12,029 nucleotides of DNA from CAZAQS01 sp964486825 (GTDB lineage: Bacteria; Chloroflexota; Anaerolineae; Anaerolineales; UBA4823), in contig CAZAQS010000139.1 of the NCBI GenBank assembly GCA_964486825.1, positions 1-12,029 on the forward strand, given 5' to 3'. Within the stretch, counting starts at the first letter, position 1. Every line of letters begins with the position of its first letter. The position numbers were made by a program, and so were the translations under genes. The notes under the pieces were generated by a model. The model made no database searches, was not told the origin of the DNA, and saw only the letters and a program-made list of their open reading frames with translations. Shown here in pieces: positions 7,780 to 12,029 of the stretch.

Positions 7780-9018
7780 CTAATTTTTCACTGAAAATAC
7801 ATTTTCAAGCGCCATCCAGATTGCTCCATAGATGCCGGCGTCTTCTCCCAACCTGGAATATTCCACACGCAATTTGATCGTAGAAAGAGCTGTAGCCCGG
7901 TTCAAGATCGCCTGCCGGATGGTGGACAAAAGCTGATTACCAATATTACTCACACCACCCCCAATAAATATCGCCCGCGGATTATAGAAATTTACCAACC
8001 CTGCCAGCACGCCTCCGATCATGCGGCCGCTTTCCCGAATAATCTCGATGGAGAGTCTGTCGCCTGCTGAGGCAGCTTCACCAACGTCTTTGGCTGTAAG
8101 GGTACTTCCAATTTCTTTTGTGCGCTTTGCCAAAAAGGGGCTCTGACCGGCAGCCGTTCCCTGCATGGCTTTCCCAGCGATAGCTCCACCTGCTGCCATA
8201 TATTCCAAGCAGCCACGGTTTCCACAGAAACATACCGGACCTTCTGTATCTACACAGATGTGTCCAATATCGCCAGCGCAGCCGTCGGACCCCCGGTAGA
8301 TCTCCCCATGGCTGATGATCCCACAGCCAATTCCGGTACCGATCTTAATGTATAGAAAGTTATCCAGGTTTACCCCTGCCCCTACCATCTGTTCGCCTTT
8401 AGCCATGATATTGACATCATTATCAATAACTACACGGGTCATGGGAAAGGAGCGATGCACAAAGGATTGGATGGGATAGCCTTCCCACATAGGCATGAGA
8501 GGCGGGGCGATCAGGACTCCCCGTGAAAACTCAACCGGTCCGGGCACTCCGATGCCTACTGCAAGCAACCGCTCTGGCCCCGCTCCTTTAGCAGAAAGCT
8601 GCTCTAAGAGCTGCTCGCAGATTGTGGAAAGCATCATCTCCGGCCCATCACGAACATCCGCAGTTACTGAATAGCGAGCCTGGATGATTCCATTAAAGTT
8701 TGCCAGAGCGATATCTATACTGGTTGCCCCGATATCGACCCCCGCTACAAAGCCCAGATTACCGTTGACCTCGAGCATAAGTGGAGGTCGTCCTCCACCC
8801 GATTTACCTTGTCCAGCTTCAACTAGGATCCCGATGGAAACCAGGCGGGCGAGCGTGGGAGTAAGGCTGGTACGCGAGCAGTTTAACTTCTCAGCTAGAG
8901 CTGTCCTGGAAAGTAGACCAGCCTTCCGGATCGCTTGAACAATGGAATTCTCCAATTGGGAGAGTGCCAGGTTTACTTCGGGGGACAGTGGATGAGCCAT
9001 TTCCTGCAAAGGGGACAT
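7780..9018 (-). CDS. ROK family transcriptional regulator (NagC/XylR type)
   Basis: 412 residues. DNA-binding sugar-responsive regulator. A winged helix-turn-helix occupies about 22-85 (SRTALAEKLNCSRTSLTPTL at 37-56 covers the helix-turn-helix). A ROK sugar-kinase fold follows: phosphate-binding DIGATS (95-100), VGIGVPGPV (154-162), the position of the catalytic Asp in DNDVN (Asp201), GTGIGCGI (227-234) and the zinc motif with His253, Cys263, Cys265 and Cys270 (VCFCGNRGCLE). All ligand and zinc positions are intact, so it probably senses an unphosphorylated sugar; some kinase activity cannot be excluded. It is the first gene after a strong promoter and palindrome (9061-9134), and its stop overlaps the ribosome site of the dehydrogenase. 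An autoregulated repressor of the dehydrogenase-epimerase-transporter operon is therefore likely. The start is less certain than others: only a GGGAA site precedes the first Met, and Met7 is the alternative. Confidence 0.92.
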   Translation of the reverse strand: MSPLQEMAHPLSPEVNLALSQLENSIVQAIRKAGLLSRTALAEKLNCSRTSLTPTLARLVSIGILVEAGQGKSGGGRPPLMLEVNGNLGFVAGVDIGATSIDIALANFNGIIQARYSVTADVRDGPEMMLSTICEQLLEQLSAKGAGPERLLAVGIGVPGPVEFSRGVLIAPPLMPMWEGYPIQSFVHRSFPMTRVVIDNDVNIMAKGEQMVGAGVNLDNFLYIKIGTGIGCGIISHGEIYRGSDGCAGDIGHICVDTEGPVCFCGNRGCLEYMAAGGAIAGKAMQGTAAGQSPFLAKRTKEIGSTLTAKDVGEAASAGDRLSIEIIRESGRMIGGVLAGLVNFYNPRAIFIGGGVSNIGNQLLSTIRQAILNRATALSTIKLRVEYSRLGEDAGIYGAIWMALENVFSVKN

Positions 9019-9060
9019 GGAAAAATTCCCAGCTTTTGTATTTAGGCCACCTAGTTTTGG

Positions 9061-9086
9061 TTAATATAAAGGAACTTTTGTATTAA
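9061..9086. promoter_or_regulatory. Candidate operator palindrome for the ROK regulator
   Basis: This 26-bp imperfect palindrome is identical to its reverse complement at 20 of 26 positions. It has outer arms TTAATA (9061-9066) and TATTAA (9081-9086) and inner arms AAAG/CTTT. It lies in AT-rich DNA about 13-38 bp downstream of the predicted transcription start of the ROK operon, a position suited to block elongation or promoter clearance. Its size and AT-rich two-fold symmetry resemble known ROK operators, but binding by this regulator is inference. Confidence 0.45.
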
Positions 9087-9105
9087 TAATTGGTAAGTTA
9101 GGTGA

Positions 9106-9134
9106 AATATAGCATATAAGGGTCTAGGAGTCAA
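9106..9134 (-). promoter_or_regulatory. Sigma70-like promoter of the ROK-dehydrogenase-transporter operon
   Basis: Reading on the minus strand, a -35 box TTGACT (plus 9129-9134) is followed after exactly 17 nt by a -10 box TATATT (plus 9106-9111). Transcription would start near 9099, giving a leader of about 80 nt before the ROK ATG. It sits between the terminator of the upstream isomerase gene and the ROK gene, exactly where an operon promoter is expected. Confidence 0.7.
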
Positions 9135-9162
9135 ATAAGTGATAGCGCATGTTAAGGTACAT

Positions 9163-9208
9163 AAAAAAGGACGTGCACGCCCTGCCAGTTCGTTCAGCAA
9201 GGGCGTGC
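9163..9208 (-). terminator. Rho-independent terminator after the isomerase gene
   Basis: A perfect 9-bp GC-rich stem (9175-9183 GCACGCCCT with 9200-9208 AGGGCGTGC) is followed on the minus strand, 6 nt later, by six T residues (plus 9163-9168). It begins 9 nt after the stop of the isomerase gene at 9217. It separates the gntR-isomerase unit from the ROK-led operon, whose promoter begins 29 bp further downstream. Confidence 0.75.
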
Positions 9209-9216
9209 TGATTAAA

Positions 9217-10092
9217 TTAATAAACGCTGGCTGCTATCCTTTTTAGCTCCATAATTGACTTTGCAACAGCTGCATGCTCTTGGCCTGCATAATCCGGATG
9301 CAGTGAATCTGTTTCTACAGCCAGGAATCCCTGGTATCCGGCTTCGTACAGGTATTGGGCAATCTTTTGGTTATTCACCAGGCCGTCACCAACGGGTGTG
9401 GAGGAGAAGAAGTACCATTCCCTGGCATCCAGACCTTTGACCGGCTTCAGGTCTTTAATATGAGTGGCAAGGACGTATTCCGCCAGCTTACGAGTGCCTT
9501 CCACGGGGTCATCCAGCAGGCGCAGGAAGTTGCCCGTATCTAGGTTCAGACCCAGGTGCGGGGATCCAACTCTTTCAAGCAGTTCCACGCATTCTTCTGC
9601 GGTGTAATCGATATGATTCTCCATAGCCAATTTGACGCCGTTATCCTCGGCAACCTTCACAGCTTCCTTGAACCAATCCACCAATATATCGATCTGTGGA
9701 CCATGCGGCTCGAAACGGAACATTAAACTGCTGCCTACCACCCGCATGACATCCGCGCCAATCAAGCGAGCATTCGAGATTTGGTTGACCATGTCTTTGA
9801 ATGCTTCCCGGTTCTTTCCAGCTTCCAACCCATCTGGATGTCCCCAGGCATACACTCTGTCGAACCCATACTCATCCAGCATTCCGTTCAGGTCTTTGAA
9901 CCAACCTGGATCGAAAGAGGGAAAGAAACAGGATTCCAGGGAGACTCCATCCACATCCAGGTATTTGGCATAGGCCAGGAAATCTTCCATCGTCATCTTC
10001 TTGTCTGGAGGGGCTTGGTGTGGATATACTTCGCCAAAGTATCGGTGAAAGCAATAGCTGTCAATGCCGACTTTCATCTTAGCATTTCCCAT
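9217..10092 (-). CDS. Sugar phosphate isomerase/epimerase family protein (AP_endonuc_2 TIM barrel)
   Basis: 291 residues. Predicted cytoplasmic metal-dependent enzyme acting on a sugar or keto-sugar. The barrel order is clear, and the expected metal ligands are present: Glu158 in KLAMENHID, Asp185 in LNLDTGNF, His211 in THIKD and Glu260 in FLAVETD. The N-terminus carries the aromatic DSYCFHRYFGEVYP (11-24), and VYAWGHPDG (80-88) lies over the barrel mouth. It is equal in length to the 5652-6527 enzyme but shows few of its motifs, so it is a different subfamily and likely catalyses a different step. A strong AAGGAG site before the first Met supports the start at 10092 over Met6. It lies 134 bp downstream of the GntR gene on the same strand with no terminator seen between, so cotranscription with gntR is likely. 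A clear terminator follows it. The exact reaction cannot be named; isomerase, epimerase, beta-eliminase or hydratase are all known on this fold. Confidence 0.87.
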   Translation of the reverse strand: MGNAKMKVGIDSYCFHRYFGEVYPHQAPPDKKMTMEDFLAYAKYLDVDGVSLESCFFPSFDPGWFKDLNGMLDEYGFDRVYAWGHPDGLEAGKNREAFKDMVNQISNARLIGADVMRVVGSSLMFRFEPHGPQIDILVDWFKEAVKVAEDNGVKLAMENHIDYTAEECVELLERVGSPHLGLNLDTGNFLRLLDDPVEGTRKLAEYVLATHIKDLKPVKGLDAREWYFFSSTPVGDGLVNNQKIAQYLYEAGYQGFLAVETDSLHPDYAGQEHAAVAKSIMELKRIAASVY

Positions 10093-10226
10093 TTGATCAC
10101 TCTCCTTATTGGTATGGGTTTAATCGTCCGCAGAAGGTTAGCGGCATAAATCCGGCCATTTCCACTGTCATCAGGGGCGCTAAACTTGCCCACCCTTGAC
10201 AACGGGACATCCGGAAATCTCATTTG

Positions 10227-11045
10227 TTAAGTGCTGTGATTTCGCCTAGAATTACGTAGTACATCTACAATCTTGGTCGCGTTTGCAGAATTATGGTCTC
10301 GGACCCGTATCAGCTCTACTTCGAAACGGGACCGGTCGCCGCGATGCAGCGCATGGTAGTATTCGAAAGGTGTGTTGTCCGCTAAATAGGACACACTGTC
10401 GATCAAGATCAACGGCGCACCTTTTTTTACATGTAGGAGATCTGCCTCCACTTTGTTGGCCGGTACTGCTTCCAGTGTGCGATGCCCGCGTGCAATGACC
10501 ACCCCGTATTCTCGCTCCAGATAGGCATATAAAGACTGCTCGGTCAGGTCTAAATCTAATAGAGTTGGGAACATTTCATAGGGCAAGTACGTGGTTACCA
10601 GGACGATAGGATCTCCATCCACATAACGGAGGCGGTTAATCTTCACCACCTGCGCGCCAGGTTCCAGCTTTAGGCCGGCGGCCACGCGGGGTGGGGCGGG
10701 GATCAATTCAAGCTCCAAGACTTTGGAGAGCGGTTCGTGCCCGCGCGCCTGCATGTCTTGGAAGAAACCGGTCAGCTCCTGGAACAAGCTCTCCCCAATC
10801 TTAGGTTCGCTGGCAAAAGTGCCTTTACCCTTCCTGCGCAGGATGTACCCTTTGATCTCCAATTCTTTCAATGCCTGGCGAATAACCGTCCGGCTGACGT
10901 CGAAACGGTGGCACAGCTGCGCTTCACCGGGGAGCTGCTCACCTGGCTTGATCTCCCCATTTTCCATCATGCCTTGCAAGGCATCTAAAACCTGGATGTA
11001 ATAGGGGATATAAGAGTTACGGTCTACTTTTATCTTTAAATCCAT
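10227..11045 (-). CDS. GntR family transcriptional regulator, HutC/UTRA subfamily
   Basis: 272 residues. DNA-binding repressor or activator responding to a small molecule. An N-terminal winged helix-turn-helix (about 9-78) has the family signature IPYYIQVLDAL, LPGEAQLCHRFDVSRTVIRQ (38-57, with the recognition helix SRTVIRQALKEL at 51-62) and the wing RRKGKGTF (70-77). A C-terminal UTRA ligand-binding domain covers about 95-244, with RLRYVDGDPIVLVTTYLP (138-155), ending FEYYHALHRGDRSRFEVE (227-244), which is typical for HutC-type members. It is full length. No clear ribosome site precedes the ATG, so translation may be weak. The gene has its own promoter, and three ACTTGT half-sites lie around it, suggesting autoregulation. 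Since it is separated from the transporter operon by a terminator and another promoter, it may control its downstream isomerase and possibly the divergent glucoamylase-like gene. Confidence 0.93.
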   Translation of the reverse strand: MDLKIKVDRNSYIPYYIQVLDALQGMMENGEIKPGEQLPGEAQLCHRFDVSRTVIRQALKELEIKGYILRRKGKGTFASEPKIGESLFQELTGFFQDMQARGHEPLSKVLELELIPAPPRVAAGLKLEPGAQVVKINRLRYVDGDPIVLVTTYLPYEMFPTLLDLDLTEQSLYAYLEREYGVVIARGHRTLEAVPANKVEADLLHVKKGAPLILIDSVSYLADNTPFEYYHALHRGDRSRFEVELIRVRDHNSANATKIVDVLRNSRRNHST

Positions 11046-11051
11046 ATTCGG

Positions 11052-11089
11052 GTCACTTGTTATGTAATCATCCTGTTATTACAAGTTAC
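11052..11089. promoter_or_regulatory. Candidate GntR operator (inverted repeat at the gntR transcription start)
   Basis: GTCACTTGT (11052-11060) and ACAAGTTAC (11081-11089) are inverted 9-bp arms matching at 8 of 9 positions, with a 20-bp spacer. They straddle the predicted start region (about 11087) and 5' leader of gntR. A third copy of the core ACTTGT lies at 11114-11119, next to and overlapping the -35 box. Binding by the adjacent regulator is inferred from position only; the spacer is longer than in classical HutC-family operators. Confidence 0.4.
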
Positions 11090-11093
11090 TCAG

Positions 11094-11122
11094 AATATAG
11101 TTTATTTTTAACAACTTGTCAA
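11094..11122 (-). promoter_or_regulatory. Sigma70-like promoter of gntR
   Basis: On the minus strand a consensus -35 box TTGACA (plus 11117-11122) is followed after exactly 17 nt by TATATT (plus 11094-11099). The start of transcription would be near 11087, about 42 nt before the gntR ATG. The spacing and -10 box are the same as those of the ROK operon promoter. Confidence 0.75.
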
Positions 11123-11166
11123 GGTAAAACAAGGAATGGTGTGCACGCAAATGTTGTCAGGGAGGA

Positions 11167-11215
11167 GGAGCCTGCGGTAGGATGGGCTACCACAGGCCAA
11201 ACTACCGGAGGCTCC
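11167..11215 (+). promoter_or_regulatory. Leader with mutually exclusive hairpins covering the ribosome binding site of the glucoamylase-like gene
   Basis: One segment, A (11170-11180, GCCTGCGGTAG), can pair with B (11187-11197, CTACCACAGGC; 10 of 11 positions, 6-nt loop). Extended as 11167-11180, it can instead pair with C (11202-11215, CTACCGGAGGCTCC; 13 of 14 positions). B and C are near direct repeats. The A-C hairpin buries GGAGG (11207-11211), the ribosome site 6 nt before the ATG at 11218, while the A-B hairpin frees it. This is the layout of a translation switch, but it could also be a palindromic repeat or an insertion scar at the point where the gene is truncated. Confidence 0.45.
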
Positions 11216-11217
11216 CC

Positions 11218-11790
11218 ATGAACTATAACACTGATGAGTTCATGCGAGAGGAAGGGAGCGACTATTTCGAAAACAGCCGCAGGGCGACCCTCATCCAGCA
11301 GCAGTATGCGATCCATAATCCATTGGCTTACCGGGCGTATGGAGAAGAATTCTGGGGGCTCACCGCCAGTGAAGGACCAGGTCCAGGTTTTAAGATTGTC
11401 GACGGTATCGAGCGGCTCTTTTTTGACTATGAAGCCCGTGGGGCGCCCTTCGGACCGGATGATGGCAGCGTCGCCCCGTGGGCTGTCGTAGCCTCGCTGC
11501 CCTTCGTGCCAGAAATCGTGATGCCGGCTGTCCGACGATTGATGAAGGATTACCCCGAGCTGATCAGCGAATATGGGTGTAAGAGCACGGTTAATCCAAC
11601 CTTCTGGGATGAGCCTTATGATCCACGCGGTTGGATCTCTCCCCACCATTACGGGCTCAACCAGGGTCCCCTTGTTCTCATGGTGGAAAATTACCGGACC
11701 GGGATGCTTTGGACTTTGATGCGCCGCGATCCATATCGAGTCACAAGTCTACGCCGGGCAGGGTTCCGAGGTGGATGGTTGGAATCCTGA
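11218..11790 (+). CDS. C-terminal part of a glucoamylase-family (GH144-like) protein; probable truncated remnant
   Basis: 190 residues, the only plus-strand gene. The sequence matches the C-terminal section of the bacterial Glycoamylase-domain family: DYFENSRRATLIQQQYAIHN (15-34), WGLTASEGP (46-54), FFDYEARGAPFGPDDGSVAP (68-87), ASLPFVPE (92-99), LNQGPLVLMVENYRTGMLW (147-165) and RRAGF near the end. Full family members are usually over 400 residues, with more of the alpha/alpha barrel before the FENSRRAT block; here a stop codon in frame at 11125 and the hairpin leader replace that part. ATG 11218 is chosen because GGAGG lies 6 nt upstream; an in-frame ATG at 11182 lacks such a site and would add 12 unlike residues. 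Either it is a decaying fragment left by deletion, or one half of a split protein. The intact frame and good ribosome site suggest recent truncation or continued use. Active-site completeness cannot be claimed. The family acts on beta- or alpha-glucans depending on the member. Confidence 0.7.
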   Translation: MNYNTDEFMREEGSDYFENSRRATLIQQQYAIHNPLAYRAYGEEFWGLTASEGPGPGFKIVDGIERLFFDYEARGAPFGPDDGSVAPWAVVASLPFVPEIVMPAVRRLMKDYPELISEYGCKSTVNPTFWDEPYDPRGWISPHHYGLNQGPLVLMVENYRTGMLWTLMRRDPYRVTSLRRAGFRGGWLES

Positions 11791-12029
11791 TCCGACTTGT
11801 ATGGGATCAATTTCGTAAGAAATGAAAAGGCCTGGTTGTCAATTAAAATACAGTAGTTTTGCAGATTAAACAATTGGCCCATGAAACGGGCAGAGCAGGA
11901 GCTGAATACTCCAGGATTTGTTGAACGAATACCCCATCCTTTACTTGGCGGCAAATCCAATACAACAGAAGTTGAGTGTTTCGCTCCCGGAGCCATATGA
12001 GCGTTTCTCCAAGGGTAAAGTCTTGTTGA
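11791..12029. other. Right-edge stretch without a supportable gene
   Basis: After the glucoamylase-like stop, all frames are short. A 39-codon frame (11881-12000, plus) lacks a ribosome site, and a minus-strand frame open to the edge runs antisense through the glucoamylase gene with no recognisable protein pattern. No hairpin with a T-tract was found, so no terminator is called. The region may be decayed DNA. Confidence 0.4.

Noticed and set aside
10093..10226. Possible separate promoter or switch in the gap between gntR and the isomerase gene
   Set aside because: A TTGTCA is present but no acceptable -10 box lies at the right spacing, and the hairpins found are short (4-6 bp with internal loops).
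11119..11649. Minus-strand open frame opposite the glucoamylase-like gene
   Set aside because: The plus strand carries several family motifs in one frame; the opposite frame would also overlap the gntR promoter and has no recognisable pattern.
11881..12000. Plus-strand 39-codon frame starting MKRAEQELNTPGFVERIP, faintly like the end of an aminoacyl-tRNA synthetase
   Set aside because: No ribosome binding site, and the likeness is limited to a few residues; no domain can be supported.
11691..12029. Minus-strand open frame reaching the right edge
   Set aside because: It runs antisense through the well-supported end of the glucoamylase-like gene, is rich in residues typical of shadow frames and shows no family motif.

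Overview
The window looks like a carbohydrate-uptake and catabolism locus from a moderate-GC environmental bacterium. The acidic, Pro/Ala/Glu-repeat tether behind the lipobox of the binding protein, the GGAGG-type ribosome binding sites and the gene mix (CUT2-type sugar ABC transporter, several TIM-barrel sugar isomerases, Gfo/Idh/MocA oxidoreductase, ROK and GntR regulators) would fit a member of the Chloroflexota, most likely Anaerolineae. That placement is inference from sequence style; no marker gene is present.

Nearly everything lies on the minus strand, so transcription runs from high to low coordinates. First comes a GntR/UTRA regulator (10227-11045) behind a strong sigma70-like promoter (11094-11122) with three ACTTGT half-sites around it. 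A TIM-barrel sugar isomerase/epimerase (9217-10092) follows and is closed by a rho-independent terminator (9163-9208). A second strong promoter (9106-9134) with a 26-bp imperfect palindrome just downstream then drives a second block. In order of transcription this is ROK regulator (7780-9018), Gfo/Idh/MocA dehydrogenase (6601-7767), D-tagatose/D-psicose 3-epimerase-like isomerase (5652-6527), double ATPase of a ribose/galactose-type importer (3988-5598), two different BPD_transp_2 permeases (2994-3980 and 1980-2981), and the lipoprotein sugar-binding protein (519-1799). After a strong stem-loop (423-459) a third isomerase begins (1-355) and runs off the left edge. The binding protein is last of the transporter genes rather than first.

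At the right end one gene runs on the plus strand: the C-terminal part of a glucoamylase-family protein (11218-11790). It lacks the N-terminal half expected of the family, so it is probably a remnant or split gene. Its ribosome binding site lies within a pair of mutually exclusive hairpins. The last ~240 bases show no supportable gene.

Taken together, a sugar or anhydrosugar would be bound outside the membrane, imported by the CUT2-type transporter without phosphorylation, oxidised by the NAD(P)-dependent dehydrogenase and processed by the isomerase/epimerase-fold enzymes. ROK and GntR repressors would separately sense ligands. The dehydrogenase shares a motif pattern that I recall from levoglucosan dehydrogenase, and together with several TIM-barrel partners this makes a transient C3-oxidation pathway the most attractive hypothesis. 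The true substrate cannot be read from sequence alone.
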